53,100 nt of DNA, taken from positions 1-53,100 of the forward strand of contig NZ_JABERD010000055.1 in assembly GCF_013044505.1 (NCBI RefSeq). The letters are read 5' to 3'. Made by a program: the position numbers and the translations under genes. The DNA comes from Streptomyces sp. S3(2020) (lineage in GTDB: Bacteria; Actinomycetota; Actinomycetes; Streptomycetales; Streptomycetaceae). Position 1 is the first letter of the stretch, and every line of letters starts with the position of its first letter. Shown here in pieces: positions 1 to 8,822 of this stretch. The notes below the pieces were generated by a model. That model was not told the DNA's origin. It did no database searches and worked only from the letters and a program-made list of their open reading frames with translations.

Positions 1-90
1 TCCCCGGGGGCTGCCGCCCCCGGACCCCCACCGCCGGCCCTGAACGGGCCTCGTCCTCAAACGCCGGACGGGCTGAAAAAGCCCAAACAA
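1..90. repeat. GC-rich intergenic repeat with hairpins (copy 1)
   Basis: A string of small inverted repeats: a C/G-rich hairpin at about 4-23, GGCCC-TGAA-CGGGCC at 36-50, and GGGCT-GAAAA-AGCCC at 70-84. The same core (CCGGCCCTGAACGGGCCT, then GTCCTCAAAC and GGCTGAAAAA) recurs at about 11,545-11,628 after nnaR. I infer a dispersed intergenic repeat that also serves as terminator for the MFS gene ending at position 100. Confidence 0.6.
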
Positions 91-99
91 GTCCGGTGT

Positions 100-1356
100 T
101 CAGTGGCGTACCGCCCATCCCGAGGTGATCGCCAGCGCCACCGCCGCCGCTGTCACCGGCACTCCGAATCCCGCCGTCGCCGACACATGCTCCGCCGTCC
201 AGCCGCCGAGCGCGCTGCCTGCGGCGATGCCGCCGAGGAGGCCGGTGACCGCGAGGGTCATGCCTTCGTTGAGGCGGCCCTCGGGGGTGCGTTCCTGGAT
301 GAGGGTCAGGCCCGTGACCATGGTCGGGGCCGTGGCCATTCCGGCGATCAGGAGTGCGGCGGCGAGGAGGAACAGGGAGCCGGTCAGGGATGCGGCGAGG
401 AGGGGCAGCGTCATGAGTACGGTCATCGCGGCCACACACCACGGGTAGCGGCGCCCGGCCGGACCGGACGGCTTCCACGCGCCGTACAGCAGACCCGCCG
501 CACAGGAACCGGCCGCCTGGAGGGCGAGGACGACTCCGGCCGCCGACGGATGACCGCGCGCGTCCGCGAACGCGAGCGTGACGACCTCCATCGAGCCGAA
601 CACGACGCCCATGGCCAGGCAGACGACGAGGAGAGGCGGGATGCCGGGGGCGCGGAGCGGGGGCCTGGCGGGTGCGCCGCCCCTCTGTACCGGCGGCTCC
701 GTCGAGCGCTGCGCGGCGAACAGCAGGATCCCCGTCACCAGCAGCGCCACCCCGACCAGCGTCCCCGCCTCAGGGAAGAGCGCACCGCACAGCAGCACCG
801 CCAGCACCGGGCCCAGCATGAAGCACAGTTCGTCCGCGGCCTGTTCGAAGGAGTTCGCGGTGTGCAGGGCGGTGTCGTCGCCCTTGAGCAGATGGGCCCA
901 GCGGGCCCGGGACATGCCGCCGGTGTTGGGGGTGGTGGCGGTGGCGGCGTACGCGGCGAACAGCGTCCAGTCCGGGGCGCCCCCGTGGACGCACAGCACC
1001 CGGGCGAGCGAGCCCAGCGCCGCGAGCAGCGTGGCCGGCACGGCGACCCGGGCCTGTCCGTACCGGTCGACGAGCCGTGCCGTCCAGGGCGCGACCAGCG
1101 CGGTCGCCGCGAGGCCGGTCGCGGTGACGGCGCCGGCCAGGGCGTACGAGTCCCGCGCGGCGACGATCATGACGACCGCGCTCACGCTGAACATGCCCAT
1201 GGGCAGACGGGCCAGGAGGTTCCCGACGGTGAAGGCGCGGGTGCCGGGGGGGGTGAAGAGACGGCGGTAGGGGCCGGGTTCCCGGTGGCGGGTCCGGGGG
1301 GTGAAGTCGACGACGACGAGCATGTCCGAGGTCGTCGTGAACAGGGGTTGCGGCAT
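100..1356 (-). CDS. MFS transporter
   Basis: About 418 residues, polytopic, with the alternating hydrophobic segments of a 12-TM major facilitator. The first helix region follows RLFTPPGTRAFTVGNLLARL, and a DRYG loop in the position of the MFS motif between helices 2 and 3 (LVDRYGQARVAVPA) is visible. Substrate cannot be read; the family in actinobacteria is mostly drug or metabolite exporters. I chose ATG at 1356 (MPQPLF...); the frame stays open upstream but those residues are Arg/Cys-rich and unlike an MFS N-terminus, and ATG 1323 is an alternative. It is divergent from the LysR gene at 1484, so that regulator probably controls it. Confidence 0.85.
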   Translation of the reverse strand: MPQPLFTTTSDMLVVVDFTPRTRHREPGPYRRLFTPPGTRAFTVGNLLARLPMGMFSVSAVVMIVAARDSYALAGAVTATGLAATALVAPWTARLVDRYGQARVAVPATLLAALGSLARVLCVHGGAPDWTLFAAYAATATTPNTGGMSRARWAHLLKGDDTALHTANSFEQAADELCFMLGPVLAVLLCGALFPEAGTLVGVALLVTGILLFAAQRSTEPPVQRGGAPARPPLRAPGIPPLLVVCLAMGVVFGSMEVVTLAFADARGHPSAAGVVLALQAAGSCAAGLLYGAWKPSGPAGRRYPWCVAAMTVLMTLPLLAASLTGSLFLLAAALLIAGMATAPTMVTGLTLIQERTPEGRLNEGMTLAVTGLLGGIAAGSALGGWTAEHVSATAGFGVPVTAAAVALAITSGWAVRH

Positions 1357-1409
1357 GCGTCCACCGTCGCCCGCGAGTGATCGAGGGGTCCAACACCTGA
1401 TCGGCGGGC

Positions 1410-1432
1410 ATTCACGCACCCCTGTTGTGAAT
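1410..1432. promoter_or_regulatory. LysR-type T-N11-A operator candidate
   Basis: ATTCAC-N11-GTGAAT lies in the 127 bp divergent intergenic region between the MFS gene and the LysR gene. This has the T-N11-A form typical of LysR binding sites. Assignment is by form and position only. Confidence 0.5.
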
Positions 1433-1483
1433 CCGCGGGAATTCCCGGTGCCGATCCACGCGCCCGCGTTGTAGCTTCGCCGG

Positions 1484-2455
1484 ATGCCCGCCCCGCCGCA
1501 CCTCGACGCCCGCCTCCTGCGCGCCTTCCTCGCCGTGGCCGAGGAACTGCACTTCACCCGTGCCGCGGCCCGGCTCTACGTCGCCCAGCAGGCGCTCAGC
1601 CGGGACGTGCGGCGGCTGGAGCGGGAGCTGGGCGCCGAGCTCTTCGTACGGACCACCCGGCAGGTGACGCTGACGGCCGACGGGGAGCGGCTGGTGCCGC
1701 ACGCCCGCCGTGTCCTGGACGCGCAGGACGCGCTGATCGCCGCCTTCGGACAGGCCAGGCCCCTGCTGGTCGACATCAACTCACCGGGTCTGGGCACCGG
1801 CAGCCGGGTGCTGCACCGGGCCCGCGAACTCGCCCCCGACATCGAGCTGATGGCCCGCTACGAGAGCGGTCTGACCGGGGCTGCGGCCGAGGTCCTCGCG
1901 GGCCGCCTCGACGCCTCCTTCGGCCGGTACGCGGGGCTGGACCCGGCGCTGCGGGCGGGCCTGGACCACCAGATCGTCCGCTTCGAGCCCATGGCGGTCG
2001 TGCTGCCCGAGGACCACCGGCTGGCGGCGTCGGCGCAGGTGCCGCTCGCCGAGCTGGCGGGGGAGGAGGTGTACGCGGGGGCGGGAAATCCCCGTACGCC
2101 GGAGTGGACCGATCTCGCGCGCCGGCTGTTCGACGGACGGGGGATCGAGGTCGCCCCGCCCGCGCCGCTCGCGGTCGGGCACGAGGAGTTCCGGCGTGTC
2201 ATGGCCAGAACACGCACCCCGGTCCTCGCGGTGGTGGACTTTCCGGCCATGCCGAGCAGCGTGCTGCGCCCGCTCGTCGACCCGGTGCCACTGTCACCGG
2301 TGTCACTGGTGTGGCGCAAGGGGCTGGTGCATCCCGGAATCGAGGCACTACGCCGGGCGGCGGCCGAGCTCTCGACGGCGGAGGAATGGCTTCACCGGCC
2401 CGCCGGGGCATGGATTCCGGCCATCGACATGAAGATCGTCAATGTCCACAACTGA
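1484..2455 (+). CDS. LysR-family transcriptional regulator
   Basis: 323 residues, standard LysR length. The N-terminal winged helix-turn-helix (about residues 5-62) is clear: LDARLLRAFLAVAEELHFTRAAARLYVAQQALSRDVRRLE split over the recognition helix, followed by a linker helix and a periplasmic-binding-fold effector domain. Divergent from the MFS transporter, with a T-N11-A palindrome between them, the usual arrangement for a regulator controlling its neighbour and itself. The inducer is unknown. The last residues (IDMKIVNVHN) are less GC-rich than the rest. Confidence 0.92.
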   Translation: MPAPPHLDARLLRAFLAVAEELHFTRAAARLYVAQQALSRDVRRLERELGAELFVRTTRQVTLTADGERLVPHARRVLDAQDALIAAFGQARPLLVDINSPGLGTGSRVLHRARELAPDIELMARYESGLTGAAAEVLAGRLDASFGRYAGLDPALRAGLDHQIVRFEPMAVVLPEDHRLAASAQVPLAELAGEEVYAGAGNPRTPEWTDLARRLFDGRGIEVAPPAPLAVGHEEFRRVMARTRTPVLAVVDFPAMPSSVLRPLVDPVPLSPVSLVWRKGLVHPGIEALRRAAAELSTAEEWLHRPAGAWIPAIDMKIVNVHN

Positions 2456-2601
2456 CACACGTCAAACACATCGCCCCTCGGTGCGCTACATTCGTGGCCT
2501 GAGCACGCTGTGGTAAAGGGGGCGCTCGGGCCGGGTGGGGGCTCGGTTCGATCGACGAGTGCTCGGCGTCGTATGCGCACCCAGAACTGTCCCGTGGGGG
2601 G

Positions 2602-3507
2602 ATGTGCGTGCGCGAGAACAATTGGCGGGAAGACGCCCAACCGGAATGGCCCTCAGTGGCCGCCGGGACCAGGGGCTTCCCTGCGTCGGGGGATGGCACC
2701 CAGGGTTTTCCGGAGACAAGAGGAGCGGATGTCCTCGCGTCGGCGGACCAGACCGAGGTGCTGCCCAGGGTGAGCCCCGAGAGGTCGGACTTCGCTGACC
2801 CGTGGGGCAACACCCACGACCCGCACGAGGTGACCGTCCAGCTGGACGCCGTCGCCCTGCGGGCCGACAACAGCCTCGTCGGCCAGGCCGGCGGCGACAC
2901 CGCCGAGGGCTCCGACGGCCCGGTCTTCGTCGACGAGTCGGGCCGCAGAAGCCGCAGATACCGCCGTATCGGCATCTTCGTCGGGCTCGCCTGCGCGATC
3001 TACGCCGTGGTCATCGTGACGACCCTGCTGTCCGGCAACTCCAACGCCCCCTGGCTGCCCGTGCCGGGCCAGGGCCAGGGCGAGGAGGCCGGCCAGGTCG
3101 ACAACTCCCCGCTGCCAGGGGAGACGGCCCTGCCCACCGACGCCGGCACTCTCTCGCCCGGCGTCTCACCGTCCCCGAGCGACACCACCACGTCGTCGCC
3201 GACCGCCGGCGCCACCGCGCCCGGCGCCACCGCGACCGCCCAGGACCCGGACGCCACGGCGGACCCGGAGCCGACGGCGACGAAGACCACCTCGGGCACC
3301 GGCAGCAACCCCACCCCGGACCCCGACCCGACCGTCCCGGCGACGAGCAGTCCGCCCGAGCCGACGGCCACCGAGGAGCCCACGCCCGGCCCGACGGAGA
3401 CGCAGGTCGGCGACAACGGGGGCACCGGCACCGACACGGTGGCCGGCGGCACGAACGACTCCACCCCGCTCAGCTCCACGACACCGCCTCCGGAGAACAC
3501 CGTCTGA
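2602..3507 (+). CDS. matA: Single-pass membrane protein of the mat-type polysaccharide operon
   Basis: 301 residues: a cytosolic acidic N-terminal part (about 1-118), a basic stop (RRSRRYRR), one TM helix (about 124-142, IGIFVGLACAIYAVVIVTTLL) and a long extracellular Pro/Thr/Ser/Glu-rich tail with no fold visible. Its stop overlaps the start of the next gene (TGATG at 3505-3509), so the two are translationally coupled. From memory, the equivalent first gene in S. coelicolor/lividans is matA, needed with matB for mycelial aggregation via a poly-N-acetylglucosamine polymer. The symbol rests on operon position rather than on a recognisable domain. ATG 2602 follows a GGGGGGA ribosome site. Confidence 0.7.
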   Translation: MCVRENNWREDAQPEWPSVAAGTRGFPASGDGTQGFPETRGADVLASADQTEVLPRVSPERSDFADPWGNTHDPHEVTVQLDAVALRADNSLVGQAGGDTAEGSDGPVFVDESGRRSRRYRRIGIFVGLACAIYAVVIVTTLLSGNSNAPWLPVPGQGQGEEAGQVDNSPLPGETALPTDAGTLSPGVSPSPSDTTTSSPTAGATAPGATATAQDPDATADPEPTATKTTSGTGSNPTPDPDPTVPATSSPPEPTATEEPTPGPTETQVGDNGGTGTDTVAGGTNDSTPLSSTTPPPENTV

Positions 3508-5708
3508 TGGCAACCCGTTCCCGCCGTCCCGGGGCCGCGTCCCGAGCCCGATCCCGCGACGGTTCCCGGCGCCGCCTGCCCATGCGCCTGCTGCTGCCCT
3601 GCCTGTTCCTCGTCGCCCTGATGGCGATGCTGATGCTGCGCGGCTACGTCCACAGCGAGATCCTCGCCGACCACCGCGTCCAGGCCCCCGCGGCCTCCGA
3701 CAAGGTCCCCGAGGAGATCCTGGAGGGCGGGCCGGTCATCGACACCCGCAGCGGCCGCACCCAGAGCCTGAGCCTCAAGGACCACCGTCTCGTCCTCACC
3801 TTCGACGACGGCCCGGACCCGGAGTGGACGCCCAAGGTCCTGGACGTGCTGAAGGAGCACAACGCCCACGCGGTGTTCTTCGTCACCGGCACCATGGCCT
3901 CGCGCTATCCGGACCTGGTGCGGCGCATGGTCGAGGAGGGCCACGAGGTCGGCCTGCACACCTTCAACCACCCCGACCTGTCCTACCAGTCGAAGAAGCG
4001 GGTGGACTGGGAGCTGTCCCAGAACCAGCTCGCAATCACCGGCGCCGCCGGCATCCGCACCTCGCTCTTCCGCCCGCCGTACTCCTCCTTCGCCGACGCC
4101 ATGGACAACAAGTCCTGGCCGGTCACCGAGTACATCGGCACCCGCGGCTACATCACCATCGTCAACAACACCGACAGCGAGGACTGGCGCAAGCCCGGCG
4201 TCGAGGAGATCATCCGCAAGGCCACGCCCAAGGGCGGCAAGGGCGCGATCGTCCTGATGCACGACTCCGGCGGCGACCGCCACCAGACCGTGCAGGCGCT
4301 CGACCGGCTGCTGCCCCAGCTGAAGGACGACGGCTACGAGTTCGACAACCTCACCGAGGCCCTCGGCGCGCCCAGCGCGCACACCCAGGTCGCCGGAGCC
4401 GAGCTGCTCAAGGGCAAGGCGTGGGTCTTCCTGGTCGGCGCCTCCGACAACATCACCGCCGTCCTGGTGGTCGCCCTCGCGATCATCGGCTTCCTCGTCA
4501 TCAGCCGCTTCGTCCTGATGCTCGTCCTGTCCGCGGTCCACGCCCGCCGGGTGCGGCGCCGCGGCTTCCGCTGGGGCAACCCGGTCTTCGAACCGGTGTC
4601 GGTGCTGGTGCCGGCGTACAACGAGGCCAAGTGCATCGAGAACACCGTCCGTTCCCTGATGGCCAGCGAACACCCCATCGAGGTCATCGTCATCGACGAC
4701 GGCTCCAGTGACGGCACCGCGCGGATCGTCGAGGCGATGGGTCTGCCGAACGTGCGGGTGGTCCGCCAGCTGAACGCGGGCAAGCCCGCCGCGCTCAACC
4801 GCGGTCTGGCCAACGCCCGTTACGACATCATCGTGATGATGGACGGCGACACCGTCTTCGAACCGTCCACCGTCCGCGAACTGGTCCAGCCCTTCGGCGA
4901 CCCGCGCGTCGGAGCCGTGGCCGGCAACGCCAAGGTCGGCAACCGGGACTCGCTCATCGGCGCCTGGCAGCACATCGAGTACGTGATGGGCTTCAACCTG
5001 GACCGCCGTATGTACGACATGCTGCGCTGCATGCCGACCATCCCGGGCGCCGTCGGCGCCTTCCGGAGGACGGCTCTGGAGCGGGTCGGCGGCATGAGCG
5101 ACGACACGCTCGCCGAGGACACCGACATCACCATGGCGATGCACCGCGACGGCTGGCGGGTCGTCTACGCCGAGAAGGCACGCGCCTGGACCGAGGCGCC
5201 GGAGACCGTCCAGCAGCTGTGGTCGCAGCGCTACCGCTGGTCGTACGGCACCATGCAGGCGATCTGGAAGCACCGCAGGGCGCTCGTGGAACGGGGACCC
5301 TCGGGCCGCTTCGGCCGCGTCGGCCTGCCGCTGGTCTCGCTCTTCATGGTCCTGGCGCCGCTGCTGGCCCCGCTGATCGACGTGTTCCTGATCTACGGCC
5401 TGGTCTTCGGCCCCACCCAGAAGACGGTCGTGGCCTGGCTGGGCGTCCTGGCGATCCAACTGGTCTGCGCGGCCTACGCCTTCCGTCTCGACCGCGAGAA
5501 GATGACCCACCTCATCTCGCTGCCCCTCCAGCAGATCCTGTACCGCCAGCTCATGTACGTCGTCCTGCTCCAGTCCTGGATCACCGCCCTGACCGGCGGC
5601 CGGCTGCGCTGGCAGAAGCTGCGGCGCACGGGTGTCGTCGAGGCGCCCGGCGGGGCGGTACCGCGCCAGCGGACGGGCAGCGGGAGCGATCGGAGGCCGG
5701 TGGGATGA
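3507..5708 (+). CDS. matB: Fused polysaccharide deacetylase / family 2 glycosyltransferase (PNAG-type synthase)
   Basis: 733 residues. After a basic N-terminus and one TM helix comes a NodB-type deacetylase (about residues 85-290): TFDDGPDP (metal Asp), HTFNHPDLS (metal His pair), RPPYSS and LMHDSGG. Two TM helices follow, then a processive GT2 synthase domain: VLVPAYNEA, VIDDGSSDGT, MMDGDT (DxD), EDTDITM and QRYRW (the QxxRW signature of cellulose/chitin/PNAG synthases), and four C-terminal TM helices. In other bacteria synthesis and partial de-N-acetylation of poly-beta-1,6-GlcNAc need separate proteins (PgaC, PgaB); here both are on one chain at the membrane. This domain pairing is that of MatB of Streptomyces. 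Overlaps the upstream gene by one base and the acyltransferase by four. Confidence 0.88.
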   Translation: MATRSRRPGAASRARSRDGSRRRLPMRLLLPCLFLVALMAMLMLRGYVHSEILADHRVQAPAASDKVPEEILEGGPVIDTRSGRTQSLSLKDHRLVLTFDDGPDPEWTPKVLDVLKEHNAHAVFFVTGTMASRYPDLVRRMVEEGHEVGLHTFNHPDLSYQSKKRVDWELSQNQLAITGAAGIRTSLFRPPYSSFADAMDNKSWPVTEYIGTRGYITIVNNTDSEDWRKPGVEEIIRKATPKGGKGAIVLMHDSGGDRHQTVQALDRLLPQLKDDGYEFDNLTEALGAPSAHTQVAGAELLKGKAWVFLVGASDNITAVLVVALAIIGFLVISRFVLMLVLSAVHARRVRRRGFRWGNPVFEPVSVLVPAYNEAKCIENTVRSLMASEHPIEVIVIDDGSSDGTARIVEAMGLPNVRVVRQLNAGKPAALNRGLANARYDIIVMMDGDTVFEPSTVRELVQPFGDPRVGAVAGNAKVGNRDSLIGAWQHIEYVMGFNLDRRMYDMLRCMPTIPGAVGAFRRTALERVGGMSDDTLAEDTDITMAMHRDGWRVVYAEKARAWTEAPETVQQLWSQRYRWSYGTMQAIWKHRRALVERGPSGRFGRVGLPLVSLFMVLAPLLAPLIDVFLIYGLVFGPTQKTVVAWLGVLAIQLVCAAYAFRLDREKMTHLISLPLQQILYRQLMYVVLLQSWITALTGGRLRWQKLRRTGVVEAPGGAVPRQRTGSGSDRRPVG

Positions 5709-6955
5709 CCCAGGGAGCCAGTGGGATGACCCACGGATACACACAGTCCTACGACACGCCCGGCGTGCCCGCGCAGCCGGCGCCCGCACCTGCCGGGGCC
5801 GCCCCGAAGAAGCCGGGCCGCGACCGCTACCTGGACATGCTGCGCTCCATAGCCCTGGTCCGCGTGGTCGCCTACCACCTGTTCGGCTGGGCCTGGCTGA
5901 CGGTCCTGTTCCCCTCCATGGGCGTCATGTTCGCGCTCGCGGGCTCGCTGATGGCGCGCTCGCTGAAGCGTCCGGCCTGGGGAGTGATCCGGGGCCGGAT
6001 CAGGAGACTGCTCCCGCCGCTGTGGGCGTTCAGCGCGGTGGTGCTGGTGCTGCTGTTCGCGGGCGGCTGGGACCTGTCCAAGGACCCGGACCACGGCGGG
6101 ACCTGGGGTCTGGTCGAGATGGTCAACTACGTCATCCCGTTCGGCGCCCCGCCCTTCCCCTGGAACATCGGCTCCGAGTCGGGCCTGCTGGAGGACACCT
6201 GGGCCGTGCAGGCGGCGGGACCGCTCTGGTACCTGCGGGCCTATCTGTGGTTCGTCGTCGCCTCCCCCCTCCTGCTGTGGGCGTTCCGCCGGGCACCGTG
6301 GCCGACACTGCTCGCCCCGCTGGGCCTGACGGCCGTGGTGGGTACGGGACTTGTCACCATCCCCGGCGAGACCGGCAACGCGGTCACCGACTTCGCGGTC
6401 TACGGCGGCTGCTGGGTCATGGGCTTCGCCCATCACGAGGGTCTGCTGGCCAAGGTCCCGCGCTATCTCGCGGTCTCCTGCTCGGTGCTGCTGATGGCGT
6501 TCGGCCTGTGGTGGGCCTCGGGCCATCTGGGCCCCGACGGCTGGGACCTCAACGACATCCCGCTGGCCCAGGCGACCTGGTCCTTCGGTTTCGTGGTGAT
6601 CCTGCTCGTGTACTCCCCGTCCTGGCAGGAACTGCCGGGCCGGCTGGCCAAGTGGGACAAGCTGATCACGCTTTCCAACAACCGCGCGGTCACGATCTAC
6701 CTCTGGCACAACATGCTGATCATGGCCACGGTCCCGATCATCGACCAGCTGTACAGCCTCCCCTTCATGGAGAGCGAGCGGGCGACGGCCGCGCTCGACT
6801 CGACGTACATGATCTGGATGTTCTTCCTGGTCTGGCCGTTGATCGGGCTGGCGATCCTGTCCGTCGGCTGGATCGAGGACCTCGCGGCCAAGCGGAAGCC
6901 ACGGCTGTGGCCGAACGGGGCGAAGAAGCGGGCGGGGGCGGGCCACCGGGCCTGA
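5705..6955 (+). CDS. Membrane acyltransferase (acyltransferase 3 family)
   Basis: 416 residues with about ten hydrophobic segments. RDRYLDMLRSIALVRVVAYH near residue 40 matches the first helix of the acyltransferase-3 family, with its conserved Arg and His. ATG 5705 overlaps the matB stop (ATGA). Members of this family O-acylate sugars on the outer side of the membrane; by context it probably modifies the polysaccharide made by the upstream synthase. Acetyl versus succinyl donor cannot be told. A Pro/Ala-rich 35-residue N-terminal stretch precedes helix 1. Confidence 0.85.
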   Translation: MTQGASGMTHGYTQSYDTPGVPAQPAPAPAGAAPKKPGRDRYLDMLRSIALVRVVAYHLFGWAWLTVLFPSMGVMFALAGSLMARSLKRPAWGVIRGRIRRLLPPLWAFSAVVLVLLFAGGWDLSKDPDHGGTWGLVEMVNYVIPFGAPPFPWNIGSESGLLEDTWAVQAAGPLWYLRAYLWFVVASPLLLWAFRRAPWPTLLAPLGLTAVVGTGLVTIPGETGNAVTDFAVYGGCWVMGFAHHEGLLAKVPRYLAVSCSVLLMAFGLWWASGHLGPDGWDLNDIPLAQATWSFGFVVILLVYSPSWQELPGRLAKWDKLITLSNNRAVTIYLWHNMLIMATVPIIDQLYSLPFMESERATAALDSTYMIWMFFLVWPLIGLAILSVGWIEDLAAKRKPRLWPNGAKKRAGAGHRA

Positions 6956-6971
6956 CCGTGCCCGCCCCGCG

Positions 6972-7670
6972 CTATTCGCCCAGCTTGCTCGCGTCCAGGG
7001 ACTTCGCCGGCGGCCGCACGTCCAGCGGCTTGTTGAAGGCGCTGTACGTCGTGGTGGTGCGATAGTCGGTGCCCTTGTAGGCGACCTTGAGGATGTACGG
7101 CTCGCCCTCGGTGGCGATGTAGAAGGTGTATGCGCCTTCCTTGACCGACTTGTCGGTCACCAGCAGCGCGATCGCCGGGGTGCCGTCGACCTCGGTCGGC
7201 TCGCCCTTCTTCGCGGTGCCGAAGGAGGTGAAGTCCCGGGGGCAGGCGGAGAGGCCGTCTCCTGGCTGGGCGTCGCTCACGGGAGTCTTGAACCAGATGT
7301 TCTGGGGCCCGGCCATGGGCTTGCCCGACCAGTTCTCGATGTAGGCGCGATTGGGGCGGACGTAGTCTGTCTCGCCGATGCGGATCTGTTCGAGGACGGC
7401 ACCGGTGGCGTCCCAGGTCACCTCGGAGGTGCACCTGCTGTCGAGGTCGGTCGTCAGACGGCTGGAGCGGCCGGAGGAGCTGCCGACCTTGATGGTGTTC
7501 CCCTCGACGGTCACGGACGTCAGCTCGCTCATCGCCTCGTTCGCGTCGTCGAGGATCTCCTGCGCGGAGCGCTCCGTCGCGCCGGCGCCACCGCCGTCGC
7601 CTTCCGCGCCGCAGCCGGCCGTCACCAGGCACGCCAGCACAGCCGTCGCCACGGTCGTTCTTGTTCGCAC
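6972..7670 (-). CDS. Secreted lipoprotein of unknown function
   Basis: 232 residues. GTG 7670 is preceded by GGGGGGA and gives a lipoprotein signal: basic RTRT, hydrophobic core, lipobox VTAGC with Cys near residue 19. The mature part has a helical start (SAQEILDDANEAMSELTSVTVEG) and beta-rich repeats resembling the LolA/LppX-like fold of actinobacterial lipoproteins, which bind hydrophobic ligands; that fold is inference. It converges on the acyltransferase gene 17 bp away. Confidence 0.75.
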   Translation of the reverse strand: MRTRTTVATAVLACLVTAGCGAEGDGGGAGATERSAQEILDDANEAMSELTSVTVEGNTIKVGSSSGRSSRLTTDLDSRCTSEVTWDATGAVLEQIRIGETDYVRPNRAYIENWSGKPMAGPQNIWFKTPVSDAQPGDGLSACPRDFTSFGTAKKGEPTEVDGTPAIALLVTDKSVKEGAYTFYIATEGEPYILKVAYKGTDYRTTTTYSAFNKPLDVRPPAKSLDASKLGE

Positions 7671-7843
7671 AGTCCCCCCACAGATCACAAGTGACCCAGA
7701 GGTTACCGGGCCGCGCGGGCATGCCAAGGTCCTGTCAAACCCAGGGGACAGCGGTTTCCCCGCGACGTACGGCCGTGCGAGACTGCGGCGGTTGCGGGAG
7801 TGAACGGGGTGGCCCCAGAGGGCCGGTGGGGAGCGGGGCGGCG

Positions 7844-8635
7844 ATGAGCAAGCGGCAGGTCCAGAAGATGCTGCGGTCGATGGCGAGCGGGGAGCCCGTC
7901 GAGCTCACCAGCGCCATGGCCTCCGTGACGAAGCTCGCCCGGCTCGCCTTCATCGCCCAGCAGTTCGGCTACGAGTACGCCGACGTACGGCAGAGCCCCG
8001 GGCGCAACGGCGCCCTCGTCATGCTGCTCGCCCCTGACCCGAGCCCGCAGGCCCGAGCCCGGGCCGCGCAGAACTGGGCCCAGTACCCGAACGCCGGTGA
8101 CGGGGTCTCCGTACCGCCCCTTGTCCCCGACGCCTTCCGGCTGCTCCAGGCCCGCATCAACTTCGACCTCACCGGCAAGAGCGCCGAGCGGCGGATGAGG
8201 TACGGCGCCCTCGGTGTCACCATCGGGTCGGTGCTTCTCGGGTACCGGCTCGGCGGGGAGACCGCCGATTTCGTCGGGGCGGCCTGCGCGTGGGTGATCT
8301 TCATGGCGATCTTCGGGATCGGCGTCCTCGTCACCCGCCGGCGCAACGCCAGGTTCGCGGCCCTGCTCCAGGCCGCCGGGTTCACGCCGGTGAGAGAGGT
8401 GACCGGAAGGGTGCGGTACCTGCCGCCCGGGGCGCAGGCGCCGGGTCAGCAGGGGAACCCGTACGCCGCGGGCCCGTACGCCAGTGGTCCCTACGCCAAC
8501 GGCCCGTACGGCCATGCCCCGGCCGCGCCTCCCGCCCCCGGGTACGGTCAGCAGCCCTATCCCCAGCAGCAGCCCTACCCGCAGCAGCCGCCCTACCCCC
8601 AGCAGAACCCGAACTGGCAGTCCCCTCAGCGCTGA
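7844..8635 (+). CDS. Membrane protein with Pro/Gln/Tyr-rich tail
   Basis: 263 residues. N-terminal soluble domain of about 110 residues, then two TM helices (about 125-170, GALGVTIGSVLLGY and CAWVIFMAIFGIGVLV), a short basic domain, and a low-complexity tail with GPYA/GPYG repeats followed by QQPYP repeats. I do not recognise the soluble domain. The start is ATG 7844 after GGGGAGCGGGG; the frame is open upstream but without protein-like sequence. Confidence 0.75.
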   Translation: MSKRQVQKMLRSMASGEPVELTSAMASVTKLARLAFIAQQFGYEYADVRQSPGRNGALVMLLAPDPSPQARARAAQNWAQYPNAGDGVSVPPLVPDAFRLLQARINFDLTGKSAERRMRYGALGVTIGSVLLGYRLGGETADFVGAACAWVIFMAIFGIGVLVTRRRNARFAALLQAAGFTPVREVTGRVRYLPPGAQAPGQQGNPYAAGPYASGPYANGPYGHAPAAPPAPGYGQQPYPQQQPYPQQPPYPQQNPNWQSPQR

Positions 8636-8688
8636 CCGGTCCGGTGGGAGCTGTTCGTAACGTGAGGCGACAGAACCTCTCATCCCGT

Positions 8689-8726
8689 GTTCGCTCGGGG
8701 TGAGAGCAAAGTTCCTTTCCGGTCAC
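8689..8726 (-). promoter_or_regulatory. GlnR four-box site upstream of narK
   Basis: On the minus strand the segment reads GTGAC-n6-GGAAC-n6-CTCAC-n6-CGAAC. The spacing is exactly that of the GlnR consensus gTnAc-n6-GaAAc-n6-gTnAc-n6-GaAAc and 14 of 18 informative bases fit. It lies 97 bp before the narK start. GlnR is the global nitrogen regulator of Streptomyces and is known to control nitrate/nitrite assimilation genes together with NnaR, encoded two genes on. Confidence 0.65.
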
Positions 8727-8822
8727 CGGGTGCCACAGTCAGGAAACGCGCCCTCCCTACCTTCGGGACATCACCGCTCAGCACCTATGCACCAGCGAGC
8801 CCCGGAGCCCCGTGGAGGCGCA

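Noticed and set aside
3000..5789. Very long open frame opposite the mat operon (929 codons)
   Set aside because: Shadow of high-GC coding: lies antisense to matB with its complete motifs, has no domain-like sequence, and is Arg/Ala/Gly/His-rich.
8440..8630. Tandem DNA repeats at the end of the 7,844-8,635 gene
   Set aside because: They encode GPYA and QQPYP protein repeats in frame; ordinary low-complexity coding rather than a separate element.
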